A stretch of DNA of 64,000 nucleotides from Limanda limanda. Lineage: Eukaryota; Chordata; Actinopteri; Pleuronectiformes; Pleuronectidae. Position numbers and translations under genes: made by a program. A model generated the notes under the pieces. It had not been told where the DNA came from. It saw only the letters and a program-made list of their open reading frames with translations, and searched no databases. Location: the NCBI RefSeq assembly GCF_963576545.1, contig NC_083638.1, positions 27,379,900 through 27,443,899 of the forward strand, given 5' to 3'. Positions 29,331-64,000 of this stretch are shown piece by piece (position 1 is the stretch's first letter; each line of letters opens with the position of its first letter).

Positions 29331-32300
29331 GCCTTTAATCAATGTAAAGAAAGTAGTTCCACAAACAAACTACCCTTAAATTCTATTCGAAAGTCCATTG
29401 CATTTAAATCCTTGCTCGTGTGTAAACACCACTTAAAATGCCCAACAGGTGTGTGGTTAAACAGGTGGTTCAGCTTCACACATTTCAGCAGAGACCTTGC
29501 CGAAGCTGCTAGTGATTAACTGTTTGTGCGTGCACGTGCTTGTGTGTTGGTGTTGTGGGACTTAGAGTGAGTTCATTTTCTATCCAGAGGAAAGAGATAG
29601 CTGCAAGTAATTACGGAGCTCCGCAGGGTGCACCTGGTGATAACTGGAGCAGATAGGTTTAACAAGCAGTGATCCAGGCCAGAGCCAGACTTCACATGCA
29701 AACACAAACGCAGCAGGAAAGCATTAAAGTCATGTAAACAAGGTGCAAAGCAGGCCAACATATTAAAATACCACATGCACACACAGAAAATGAAGCATTT
29801 AAATTGCGTGTTTACAAAGTGCACCGAGGTATGTCAGACTTGTAATGGTTGAGAGTGCGTCTGAAAGTAGGTCAGTAAGTTTATAAAGAGGTTGTGCATC
29901 CATCCATCTCAGATAAATAGGCTGACATGGGACCAGGGTATTCATCTAGATGTAATTACCAGTTATTCCAAACAGTTATATAAACGTACATTTCTCATTA
30001 AAGCTGTTTTAATCAATTTCATAGCTGTAGAGATCATCCATAAAGTAAAAAATTTCACTGCTAGTCAACTTTACTCATACTACACTTTACTGTCAAACAT
30101 TTTAGCAACATTAAGCTTGTTTTTTACTTCACAGTCTCCAGGTACAGTTTCCACTTTTACCAATGTTGTTGATATTTAAGGCTTATTACTGCCAAAAAGA
30201 TGTGAAAGTGTATATGTAAATTGGATGAGCATTGCAAAGCAGTTAGCAAGCAGCTTGTGGGTCACATTTAGTTAGTGACACAGAAATGTCTCAAGAGGTA
30301 CAAAACAGATCAAAACGGTGGAGCGGATAGGAATCTATTGTGTTTGTGCTATAGTTATGGCCTTCAGCTTTTCAAAGCCACATTTTGAGCTTTGACAGTT
30401 AATACAGAATTTTATTTAATTAAGTGTTTCTTCAAGAATAAGAAAAGTGATCATTTCTCTTTTTCAACAAATCACTTTTAAAAGGTCAAAACCAGCAATT
30501 AATTGTAGTCCAGTGCTGTTTGTGTATTCCAAGCTTGGTAGTACTGATGCCGTTGTGCCTTTTATCTTTATTGTTGTACGGAAACTAGAACTCTGGGTCT
30601 TTCTTTATTACTGTGAACATGGACATCTTATATAAAGTCGATCCCTTATATTCTTGCTTGCAGTTTTAATGTTTATGTCTTCAGTGGGAGTAAAGGGCCA
30701 AAGGGCTGAGTGCCACAGACAGGGTAATGAAGCAGGAGGGTATAGAGATCACCAAATAAAGCTGTTTTTGTTGACAAGATAGTCCTTTAAGTTTGGATTC
30801 ATCATTGTTATCTGTGCCTAATTTCAACTATTTTATACTGAACAGGCAGACAGACTCTCCGAAACATCCGTTTCCTCATCCCAGTCAGGAATTCCCTTTT
30901 CTCTCTGATAAAATCTTGCAGCTCACAGCTCGACTTCTTCATTAGGAGTCATGATGAAGACGAAACAAGCATCATTTGGTGTCAATAACGTCGGCCACAG
31001 GATGTCAGTAAGTGTCACTCTCATTAAACTCTGTCATCAGTTTATTGTCTATACTTTTGGTGATTGGATAAACTCCACTACAAGAAAGAAACACACACAG
31101 GGGGGCTGTGAACAAAGAATTTCCTTTCAGTGAGATGACACCATTGCCTGGTCGGTTTCCTACAGACTCTACACACTATTCCCTAACTTCCTCCCCACTC
31201 ATGTGGCTGGCTGGAAATGGGCCAGACTCTAAGGCCGCTCTGCTGCCTGTCCCATGTGGGACAGGAAGTAAGGCCCTATGGACAGTGAGCTCACTGCAGG
31301 AAGAGAGTGAGGGTGTGTGTGTGTACATGTACGTGAGTGCACAGGATTGTAACTCAGTTCTCTTCAGACGGGTCAGAAAGCATTGTTCTGCACAAAAGCT
31401 AAAAAAGAAACACATTGAATATTTTCAGCGAATTTTTAATGTGTACATGTCCAGCATGGCTTGTTAACACACTCAACTAGAGGTGAACACACAACAACAC
31501 ATATGTATAAAATCTTACATTTTCTACAGAAAAAACAACACCCACTAACAACCAATCCCAAAAAATCTAATTGGAATGTTATTAACAAAAAAAGAGGAAA
31601 TAAAATAATCACAAATTAAAATCAAAATAAGACAAATCCTCAAGGACCAACAATAACCTCATGTTTTGATTGGCTGTTTTTTTTTTATTTCCCCCCCACC
31701 ATTTTAAACCCAATCAAGGATGCTGGTGAGGTTTTTTTTGTTCAGAAAGTCACTTAACCATTACCCAGGTAGTAATGAAGGCAGAATTTCAGGAGGACCT
31801 AGTGTGAGATACTAAGTACTGACGGTCAGTACAGAATCCACTGGCTCCGATAAAATCTACTGTAGCGGCAGTTAGTGGATGAAAGCAGTTTCCTTTAAGT
31901 GGGCTGCTCGTCAGATTCAATGCTCGTCTGAAGCTCAATCAGAGCCGCTGCACTCGCTCTGGAAAAAGCGACGACACGGACGCTGAAAGTCATTTGTCAG
32001 CCATCTTTCCTGTTCCGTCCTGTTCCACCGTGAGCGGATGAGTCGGCTGAGTGATGATTTCAGATGAGTGGTTTCAGAGTGCATGGTACTCAATGGGAAA
32101 GGTGAGATGCAGTCTGGGAAAAAAGAGAACCCACAAACCTTTTGGGGTTGAGCCATCAGAAGCCACAGAGCTATCCCCAGTGAAGCTGAACCCGAACTCA
32201 GTCTTACTCTATGTCAGGTTGGACTGATTTTATTCTCTTTGATCTTTTCAGTTTTATTTATTGATCTGTTTTTTCCTGACATCATTTCAGACATTGCTGA

Positions 32301-34339
32301 TGCAATGGCTGTTTGAACCTTCTGGTTATTTGGCAGTATGGGGATACACTGCGATTGCAGGAAGCGGGAACACAACAAATACAGAGTGGAGAGCACAGAC
32401 AAAGCAGTCTTATGAATGATGGTGACAGTGTCAACAGAGATGTTCATGAAATATAACAAAATAAAATAAAAAAATAGTATAAATCCCAGGCTCAGAGCCA
32501 AAACAGCAGGGCTGAATCAGGAAGGCAAACACATCTTGAAAGAGAGGAGAGCGCACACAAGCTCAGTCACATCCTAACCTTACCCAAACTTTGCATCAAG
32601 GCCCCCTTACTTCGAAACAAACAAGGCATTAACATAGAACTCAAGTCTTTTGCAGCTTTATATATAAATGTGATCTCCCAGTGCCAAGTGTTTGTTCCAC
32701 TAACTCAAAACCTGACAGAGTATGGAGTCTTTGCTTAAGTGACGCCCTCCACAGTGTTGAATGTTGCTGAACAAGGAGGTGGATCTAAAAACAGGCTCTG
32801 CTGCGTAAGGCTGGACCTCGGCCTGGACTCGTTTCCTGATGAGGAGGGGTGGGGAGGGGAGGAAGGTGAGGCTCGGGAAGAGAATAATGTGTTTGTGTGT
32901 GTATAGGGCGAGAGAGAAAATGGGGGGAGGAGAAAGAGAGAGTGAAAAGAGAGGGAGGGCGAGAGAGAGAAGGCCATTGTTGTTATTATGATCCCCTCGG
33001 GGCTTCGAGGGCCGGGCTGAGTATGAAGAGGGGTGGGATCGAGACAGTGTGGGAAATTTACAGTCGGAAAACAGCCCTTGCTTATTGTAGAGCTGATTAA
33101 GTCCACACACACACCCACACTCATCAATCAACCCTGACGGATTTCTCCCCAAACCTCTCCACATTCCTCCTCTGCTCGCTGTCCTGAGACGATCAACTGT
33201 CCTGAATTCAATCCCAGCCAGTGTCACCTTTACAGAGAATCTCTCAAACTGCTGAAACTGTGGTTTTAAGTAAAGAAAACTCAGGTGCTCACGACTTATT
33301 CAACTTTGAAGTTGTTGCTTTCGCTTTGAAGTGGTTATGTCCCTCTGGGCTTTCTGTATGGAGGTTACAGAGGAGAGAAGATGAGGATTGAAGTAATATA
33401 TATATAAAATACTTTAAAGTACTTTTTATCAATGAGTCTGCATTTTTGGAGCCTGTCCAGACACTTGACTGTCTAAGCACTCATTGATGTGCCTGTAGGA
33501 TCGGGGAAGAGCAGGGCAGGGGGAGGAGAAAGAAGAGGAGGGAGGGGGTGCTTTTAACACTGATTAGCTGTGTCCGCCAACCAACCAGACACTGCCCCCC
33601 CCCACACCGACCCTGATGATGAGGAGGTGAGCGATGGACACAGGAAACCGTTTCCTGGCAACGTCTATCGACTGGCCACAGATCAATCTCCAGACCTCTG
33701 GTGGAAGCTGCATTTGCTCTTCCTTTTTTCCACCTTTCAGCACGGGCGTCCCATTAACGGTGACTCTGTCTGCTGAGGTACCCCACCTCAACCTGTCCTC
33801 ACATCGCTGGAGGCCGAGCACAGCAGCAGGGTCACGCACCTGCTGGGTACGTCCACATAAAAGCTGCACAAAACAGGAGAAGCCCAAATGCTAGTGTTTG
33901 AGAGTGCCAGCTCACATTTGGACACAGGACTGAAAATAATGTACCTGAAGTAAAGAAAAACAATGATGACTGCTCTTTAACCTTTTTTCATTGCAGTCAT
34001 AACCCTTCGAAAGGCAAGTCTTTAAATTTTACAACCGGAAAAAATCAATCCTGTACAAAGAGCTGTTGCAGCGATACGGCCGGGGGGTGGTGGTGGTGAG
34101 GGGTCTTGAGATGCTTTGTGCAGATGGGTCAGGAGACTCTACTCTACTCAAACGTGTCTCGGTCCGATCCAAACCAAAGCACACAAGGCCAAAATACCTA
34201 CGGACGGAGCCATACACGTAGAAGACAACAGAGCTTTTGGTGACAAGAGTCGACACTGGTGATGACATGCTGCAAACAAAAAACACTCTCTGCAGCAGAA
34301 TGAGTGTGTTACGTCCTGCCTCTGCACCACCCCTCACCT
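29331..34339. other. gene-poor stretch
   Basis: A purine tract at 32905 and a C/G-rich area near 33480-33860 are present. No supported exon was found. Confidence 0.55.
32905..32974 (+). repeat. purine-rich tract
   Basis: An almost pure G/A stretch of GAGAGA and GGGAGG units. It explains the Leu/Ser/Pro-rich ORF on the other strand. Confidence 0.8.
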
Positions 34340-34480
34340 AAATCCTCCAGAGGGTTTGTTGCTATCGCAAACGTGTCTGGGCGGAGAATCCCCCCGGTGT
34401 GTTGTTCAAGTTTGAAAGGAAAATTCTAGACCCAATTCTGCGGAGTTCCTCCAGAGATTAAATATCTGAAAGCCGCTTCA
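34340..34480 (+). repeat. unnamed dispersed repeat, copy 2
   Basis: It contains AACGTGTCTGGGCGGAGAATC, TTTGAAAGGAAAATTCTAG and AGACCCAATTCTGCGGAG, collinear with the copies at 1330 and 55545. Confidence 0.5.
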
Positions 34481-36223
34481 CTACCACAAAGGCAGCCTTA
34501 AGTACGCAAGGCCCAGTTTGTTTTAAAAAGTCAAAAAATGTAACGGGGCACACTGACAACTACAAGCAAAGCACTTACAGCGCACATTCCTCAAAAAGGT
34601 CTGACTCCTGCTGTAAGCTGAGGTTTCCTCTCTGACCGGCACTGTTGTTGAGCCAGCAGAGAGAATCTGGGTCACATGGGCTGTTGCCAGTGGGATAGAG
34701 CCATCAGAGTCCTCTCTCTTTCTCTGCCCCCCCCACCCCTTCTTGTTCCTGAAATCCAAACTTTGCAAGCTCAGGGAGAGGAGGTCAGCCTGCCTCCCCC
34801 GTCCCCCATCCCCCCCCTTCCCTTGTCTCAGCTGCAGGAAATTTGGCCTCTCCTCGTCCTCCCCGTCCACATCTGTGTAACCTGAGCCGGGGGAGCTGAG
34901 CCCCCTCTGGTCAGGGTGGCAGCTTACCTAATGCTGCCTCAGATAAGCCTTCTTCCCATTTCTATTTGAAGTCACTCTCTCAAGTCTCCCACCCACTCTC
35001 CCTCACTTCAGCCTGGTTTTCAAAAATGGTCTAATCATTTAAAAACTTGAAATATTCACAAGTACCTTTCAAAATAATTTCTTGAAAATGTATCCATAAT
35101 GAGCTCAGGCAATTATCTTAGTTTGCCATTGATGAATCAAGGACAAGCTTTTACAGGACAACACCACTGGTTTTGCAGGTAATGGCTCTGCTGTTTAAAA
35201 ACCTTTAGTGACCATTTACACCAATCATTTTGCAAAGCATGTCTTTCTTTAAGTGTATGTTTTCATGGCAGCAATTGGTTTCCATTCATTTTGTCACAGC
35301 ATGAAAATCTTTAGGCAGATTTTGAATCCATAATAATTTTTTGGTGACGTTCATATCTTATATAAATGAATGGAAACCAAAGGCTGCCAACACCATTAGA
35401 GAATAAACACAAAAAACTCCAATAGCATGTATTTTAAAGTATTGGCAAACATGTGTATTTAAGTAGCTAAATGCTAAAAAACATAATAAAATATTTCCTG
35501 CCCACACACTCCCCTTCATCCTATCTCTGTTCGTGGGAGATGAAACGGGAGTGGGTAGTGTTTTCATTCTGGAAGTTCAAGGTTTAGTTTAGGGGTCGCG
35601 GGGGTGAACAGCATTTGCACACACCTGCTGCTTTTTAATGAAGAGGATTAGTCTGTGATCACATGATCCTGCATGGCCCGAGCCCACCCTAGTGCTCCCA
35701 GCTTCACCGTCTTTAAAACCAAAAGACCACAGGTTGTCATGGAGGGTTCTTCCTTTTTAAAAAGCACGAGCAGTAAAAAGGCGATTATTAAGTCCTCGGT
35801 ACATTAGCTGCACCCTGTGACTGCTGGGTTGTTTTGTGGTGAAACATCCTGCTCTGAAATGAAAAGCTGTGGCTTTGCTTTGTCTCTTGTTTTGTCACAC
35901 GCACAGAGATGCAATAAATGCGGCCTCTCCTGTGTTATTTCATAGTGAGCTGACTTTAAATTAACCATTAGTCTGTCTCCTCTGGAGTCTCATTGTTGAC
36001 AGAGAAGAGGCACTATGAGAATTAGCCCCATAAATGAAAGCTAAAGGAAGAGGTTACCCTCAAACGTCTGTTTACCTTTTCAGCCAAAGAGGTCTTTAAA
36101 AGGTTTCCAAGTAAGGAGAGGAAAAGAGGTAGACCTATTGTCCAACTGTGTGGGCACAAGATAAAGAAGGAAAACAAGAGACAAGTAGTCTGACTTCAAA
36201 AGATAATTAAGGTGTGTTGGGGA
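34481..36223. other. gene-poor stretch downstream of mmp15
   Basis: Pyrimidine-rich segments near 34705-34860, then AT-rich DNA. No gene was recognised. Confidence 0.55.
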
Positions 36224-36229
36224 TTTATT
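36224..36229 (-). terminator. candidate polyadenylation signal AATAAA
   Basis: AATAAA on the minus strand, the first canonical hexamer found below the stop codon. No clear GU-rich downstream element was seen, so use is uncertain. Confidence 0.3.
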
Positions 36230-36494
36230 TTTGTAGATTTAGCCATCGTGTCTTTTTTATCATATTGGACTTATAAATATGACTGTGGATAGTGATTATT
36301 TAGTGAGTAGTTAGTGAACTAATTTATGTTTGTGTGATAGTTTTGATATCTTTCCTAATTTAAGCCAAGTGTTTGAATTCCCTTTGGCAATAATGCTGTG
36401 TGCCCAAGTCATAGATCTCAGCATTTAACTAGGTGTGATCATGGCAAAAATATGGACCTGGAGACACTTCTTTCAAACGTACTTAACTCATGAG

Positions 36495-36570
36495 ACACTT
36501 AGGTATTTCTCTGGAGGGGCTGTGTGTGTGAACGCAAATGTCTGAGGGGGACCCTCCGGAATTCCGGCTG
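36495..36570 (+). repeat. fragment of the same dispersed repeat
   Basis: It shares TCTGGAGGGGCTG and GTGAACGCAAATGTCTG with the left part of the 55400 copy. It lies within the probable mmp15 3' UTR. Confidence 0.4.
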
Positions 36571-37863
36571 TCTTTGTCTGCCTGGAGGAGCCGATGTGAG
36601 CAAAGCCGTAGCGTCCATATAGGCAAACTAGGCAATCGCCTATGTCTGCACTTTGGCAAGGGCGGAGAGAATGTGAATTGCTGAGGAAAGTGTCACTAAC
36701 GCTGCACCTGCATCCGCTTCTTTCACTGCCTCCCACCCCCAGCTCTCAAGAGCCAGTGGTCGATTCAATTTAACTAATAAGCACTAACACTCATCACAAG
36801 TTATTAGGACTTGATCAGTAGATGAAGATCACTTGGTGTTTGTTTGATTCGCTCAAGAGTTTATGCATTTAAACATCATGAAAAATGAGTCGTCAACATT
36901 TTACGGCTCAGTACAACACAACAGTGCAAGATGCTGTCATGAACTCGACAAGTTTGTACCTGAGATCAAAATGAAGAGAGGTGGGTCTGGTTCGACCTGT
37001 GAGTATGTCAGCAGACTGGAGTGATCCCATTGCAACAAGAACTCTAGCAACTTTGACAATCAACGGATAAAACTGCAAAATTAAGTGAGTTATTATGTGA
37101 GTTGACCGGAATTATCCCTTAAAACCGAAGCAGTGTCTGTATGAACAACAAGCAGAACTCCAGATTCAACCTTCAGACTAACAACCACATCAAAACTATA
37201 GTGAAATGTCTTCAGTGACCAAACCCTGCTGCGTTCTATCTCAGCTCTCACATCTGGACGACTGTGCTCTACTGCAGAAACAAGCGAGGAGATGGAGCAG
37301 GGTGGAGAAGATGATGATGAAAGGAGGAAGGAACACAGCTAAACCTCATGTGGACGTTAAGTGACCCGTCTGTTCAAGCCTTTTACATGTGTCTTTCTTT
37401 TGTGGCAAGACTGATAGCATACACAGATGTCAAGTTATCAGAGAGGAAAAAGCCCCCACTGAGATTAGGGAAAGGGGGAGGAAGAGAGAACAGAGCGGCC
37501 TTCCTGGTTTAGAAATAAAAATAATAATAACAAAAAGTCACACAAAATGAATCCAGACAAAAATAACAAAAAAAAAAACCAATGTGCAAACTTCTCTCAT
37601 ATAAATAGACTACAGTCAACGCATTGTAGAGCACCATGGGAGACAAGAGGAGGTTAGGATGATGTGTGTGTGTGTGTGTGTGTGTATATGTAAGACATAA
37701 TTTATGCTTGATTCTAGTTTGTGTGAGTGTATGGATCTACTACCACAAGTATTAAGAGTTTCAGGAGCCACTGAGCACAGAGATGGAGGGGCTGGGATTA
37801 GACGAGGCGGGTGTCTAAGGTCCGATTCAAGTTCAAAGTTCAGTGTCCCCCTAATGTCCAGGG

Positions 37864-60885
<23,022 letters not shown>

Positions 60886-60990
60886 GGTGTAGTAATGTCT
60901 TTACCGACTTTTAATGGCAGCGCTACGGGTTTTAAAAAAGGCGCAAGTACTACTTTGAAGTGTTCGCTAACGGGAGAGCTGCCGCGGTGT

Positions 60991-61151
60991 TCAGCAGTGC
61001 ACCTGTGTCCCGGAGGAGCGCTCCATTCCTGGGTCCGAGTCAGAGGCGCGGGGACCCCTCCATGGAGGTGGGTGGAGTGTCTTCACTCGGCTCTGCTGGG
61101 GGGACCGGACTCAGACCACCGAGTCCACCGAGGACCAGACACCGGCCGCAT
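60991..61151 (-). promoter_or_regulatory. three short upstream ORFs in the predicted 5' leader
   Basis: If the leader starts near the TATA-like box, it contains three upstream ATG-stop frames: 61151-61083 (22 codons), 61063-61040 (7 codons, CTCCATGG context) and 61026-60991 (11 codons). All end before the main ATG, so they could damp translation. Their existence is read directly; their transcription is assumed. Confidence 0.35.
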
Positions 61152-61260
61152 CCAGAGAGGGGGGGTGGGGGGGGAGTTTCAGCTGTTTAAAACAAAACGA
61201 TGAAGCTGGAACTTCACCAGCAGCACGTTCTGTCACCGCATCAAAAACGATGTCTGCGCC

Positions 61261-61267
61261 CTTTATA
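61261..61267 (-). promoter_or_regulatory. mmp15: TATA-like box
   Basis: On the minus strand the sequence reads GGATATAAAGGGCG, a good TATA-box match inside the CpG-rich block. If it is used, transcription would start near 61230-61238, giving an unspliced leader of about 350 nt before the ATG. This is inference from position and motif only. Confidence 0.4.
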
Positions 61268-62028
61268 TCCAGTTCCTGCCTGTTCCCCGGGGACAGACCT
61301 CAGGAGCCGCTGTTCAGTCGGTGGTTCTCGGTGCTGTCGGTGTCTCCCTCATGTTGTCTGCACCGGAGCAGGACGGTCAGTGAGCCGCTGGGTCCGTGCT
61401 GGTTTCTGTACCTAACGTGACGGCTGCAAGTCTGACCACAGCAGCACCACGGCTTCCTGTCTCCACCTTCAAAATAAAATGACAGCCGAGGAAACACGGC
61501 TCCAGTCACGAGGAGCAAAATATTTAACCACTCAAATTATTTTCCTTTGCTAAATATTTAATTAATTAATTGTTAAGGAGCAAACAGTGAAGTATTCAAT
61601 GGTGTACAGGGAACAACAACTTTATTCCTTGTGTTCTTACACTGTGTTATCAAATGAATTAATTATTTGTGTTAATGTATTCTCTGGCCTTACCCATGGT
61701 TAAAACATATATGAATTTCTTCATATTCTTTATATTTATCATCATTATTAATTTTTCCATTATTATTAGTTGTGTTTTTTTCCTTATTTAATGTTTCTTT
61801 TTTTGTTTATCACTTGGATCTCTGTTAGTTTTTAAAATCTATAACTTTCAGCGTTTATTTTGAAGGGCAATCTAATTTCCTGTATTGCCTTGTCTTTCTA
61901 TGCCAAGTAGATGGAGTCAACCACTATGATGCCTGATCAACCAGACGGATGGAGGTGGAGGTGGAGGTGGAGCAGAGAAAGAGCCCGAGGGAAAACATGA
62001 CCCTCCCCCTCTGTTATATAGCTCCACC

Positions 62029-62181
62029 GCACACACAGACACGCACACAACACAACACAAGACAACACACACGCACACAAACACAAACACACGCACGCAC
62101 ACACACACGCACACGCACAAACACACACACACACACACACACATGCACGCACACACACACACACACACAAACAAACACACA
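62029..62181. repeat. (CA)n microsatellite, highly interrupted
   Basis: CA with many CG, AACA and AAAC interruptions, suggesting an old tract. Confidence 0.93.
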
Positions 62182-63203
62182 CTCAAAGTACAGGTAAGAT
62201 TCTGATAAGATAAAAGACTTAAAACCATCCCTATTCATGAACCAATGTGAGAATGTAACTTTGTTGCTACACACGCACAGGTAGAAATGTGCTGAAACAC
62301 AACAGAACAGAAGCAAAGTGGTTCGACCTAAAAGTAGAAGCACTGATTCTATGTCTGTTTCATTCTTTGCCATGTGCCAGTAATGATAAGCAACTGCACC
62401 ATCCAACAACAACAATTCTAATAATAATAACAATAAAAATCTCAAAGATGGTGTCTGTCATGTAAGGTAGTTCTTCACACTGATGTATGTGCAAATGCAA
62501 ATGTTTCTATTAAGGTAGTCTTCATGCACAGACTCTGGTACCAAATGACGTCCTTGGTGCAAGATGGCAGCGATAATATCCAATTATATTGTGTCTATAT
62601 TTGTGGAGAGTGGGAGGAAGTTGAGATGTCACTATTAAGCCAATTTGGTCTAAATGTCTCTGTTAACATACAAAAGGTTGTGTTTTCATCCGGGTTATTG
62701 CAGTTTGCCATGAGGAGCAACACTTGCTCTGTGGGAGACCTTCTGCTTTGCCGGTCCCTTTTTATCCAGGTGAACAGTCTGTGAAAGTTTGTGCTGATCC
62801 TAATCCTTTGCCATTTCATTGTTTTCCCAGTTTACTAACTAGGAAAATAATGATCATAGCGTCTCGTTCAACAACTAAAAATGTTAGTTTTCGTCAAAGG
62901 TATATTTTAGGTTATATAAGAAGATTCCATTATAATCCAAAGAATGTTACCTATTTACTGCATGGATGCAGTATATGCTTTAGTGGGCTTTAGACAATTG
63001 TTCTATTGGTTTGTATTCCAGTGATTCAAAGAGAAAAACACACTCTCACTATGCATTCATTTCTATAACTCAAAGGTATTTTACTGAATGTAGGTATAAA
63101 CAAGTCTAGACTGGTCTGTTTTATTGTCTCGATGCCACATTGGCCACCTGGCAGAAAGACCACCTGCATGCCCATCCAGTAAACATGTTGATGGACAAAG
63201 CAC

Positions 63204-63233
63204 TCACACAAAACACACACACACACACACACA

Positions 63234-63290
<57 letters not shown>
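63204..63290. repeat. (CA)n microsatellite
   Basis: CA tract with a single TCAC interruption. Confidence 0.96.
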
Positions 63291-63292
<2 letters not shown>

Positions 63293-64000
63293 ACTGCCCC
63301 AGAATACATGCACAGTGTCACAAGCTACAGGTGGGTCTGTAAACACAGTGTGTGGGTCTAAATTTTCATGATAATGACAATATCAGATCCAAATACCACA
63401 CATTTCTTTATCAAATACCACACACTTCACACAGCTCTGGCATTTTGTTTCTATTCTTAATAAGAAACAGTTTTTTAAGTTTTTTCCTCCATTAAGTCAC
63501 AAATGAGAAATAGAAAGTCTTGGGGATAAGAATTACCTGATTTGCAACAGTGATGTCAGAATCGGATTTGTTATTTATTTATTAATTACTGATTCTTCCT
63601 GGGGTCTGTTTCAGCTTTCAATCGTGTAATGACACAGTAAAGAAAAACCTCCCAACATATACACATTGTTGAATTAAATGCTTGTATTCAACTGACATTG
63701 CCTTGATTCTTTTGTAATGTTCTTCTTCCCTCTGCTGGTTGTACTAGTGACATGCTGCCATAAAGTGCTGTGCAGTGTATGTCAGGAAATGAACTGTAAG
63801 ATCAGGATAAACTAGCATCTAAACAAATCTGTGAATTAGAGCTGAATATGTAAATATATTTTCTATGTCCCTTAAGTTAGAACATATTTACGGTAGATTT
63901 ATAGGCAAGAGACACACCTTCTTGTCAGCCCTCTGACTGTCTGTCTGTTTCTGCTTCCTCTCTTTATTTCAGAATGTCATGCATGTTTTTTTTAAAGTTC

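Larger units (their letters stand above)
36224..37863 (-). other. mmp15: probable mmp15 3' UTR
   Basis: This is the sequence after the stop codon down to the first canonical AATAAA on the minus strand that I found. It is AT-rich, with a short GT tract at 37661-37684. One dispersed-repeat fragment (36495-36570) and a second repeat-like stretch near 36600-36740 lie inside it. The 1.6 kb length is plausible, but the true 3' end is not shown. Confidence 0.35.
61441..64000. other. upstream flank of mmp15
   Basis: AT-rich DNA with two CA tracts. No exon of a neighbouring gene is visible up to the window edge. Confidence 0.6.

Noticed and set aside
32700..33227. 175-codon ORF on the minus strand
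   Set aside because: It is largely the complement of a purine tract (Ser/Leu/Pro low complexity), with no recognisable domain and no splice context.
33570..33894. Plus-strand ORFs with a DPDDEEVSDG start, considered as a possible exon
   Set aside because: No family is recognised, there is no convincing splice pair, and several frames are open at once in this GC-richer stretch.
60895..61415. Plus-strand ORFs of 71-102 codons in the CpG-rich block
   Set aside because: They are chance frames in GC-rich DNA opposite the mmp15 leader, with no domain.

Overview
The window looks like nuclear DNA from a ray-finned (teleost, probably percomorph-type) fish. It has vertebrate split-gene structure with GT-AG introns, a very high density of (CA)n/(GT)n microsatellites, fish-type tRNA-derived SINEs and LINE tails, and a hAT-type DNA transposon. 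Only one protein-coding gene could be supported. It is a complete membrane-type matrix metalloproteinase on the minus strand, best assigned to mmp15 (MT2-MMP). Its ten coding exons run from the start codon at 60885 down to the stop codon at 37864. All nine introns have GT-AG ends and compatible phases, and the joined reading frame is 659 codons plus stop.

Layout. 61.5-64 kb: region upstream of mmp15, AT-rich, with two CA tracts and no exon seen. 60.77-61.44 kb: CpG-rich 5' region with a TATA-like box, three short upstream ORFs and exon 1. 53.4-60.8 kb: the 7.35 kb intron 1, carrying LINE tails and a MITE-like element. 52.4-53.5 kb: exons 2-4 (prodomain and first part of the catalytic domain). 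47.6-48.6 kb: exons 5-6 (zinc-binding helix, hinge). 37.8-43.6 kb: exons 7-10 (hemopexin propeller, acidic stem, transmembrane helix, short cytoplasmic tail). About 36.2-37.9 kb is the probable 3' UTR. From 1 to 36 kb no functional gene was recognised; this region is gene-poor DNA with microsatellites and interspersed repeats.

Two parts of the gene-poor half deserve attention. At 20257-21491 there is a 1.24 kb hAT-like element with a perfect 8-bp target-site duplication. It carries a broken piece of a histone H3 coding sequence, which suggests that a host gene fragment was captured by a non-autonomous transposon. At 25460-25521 there is a 62-base echo of the mmp15 exon 9 / intron 9 junction, including the neighbouring CA tract. 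Its coding differences are only synonymous or conservative, but its splice donor is lost. This suggests a relic of a once-coding MT-MMP copy downstream of the gene.

The gene works as a unit: signal peptide, cysteine-switch prodomain, furin site, catalytic domain, hinge, hemopexin domain and membrane anchor. No second gene or operon-like partner is visible, and no undescribed multi-gene system could be supported.
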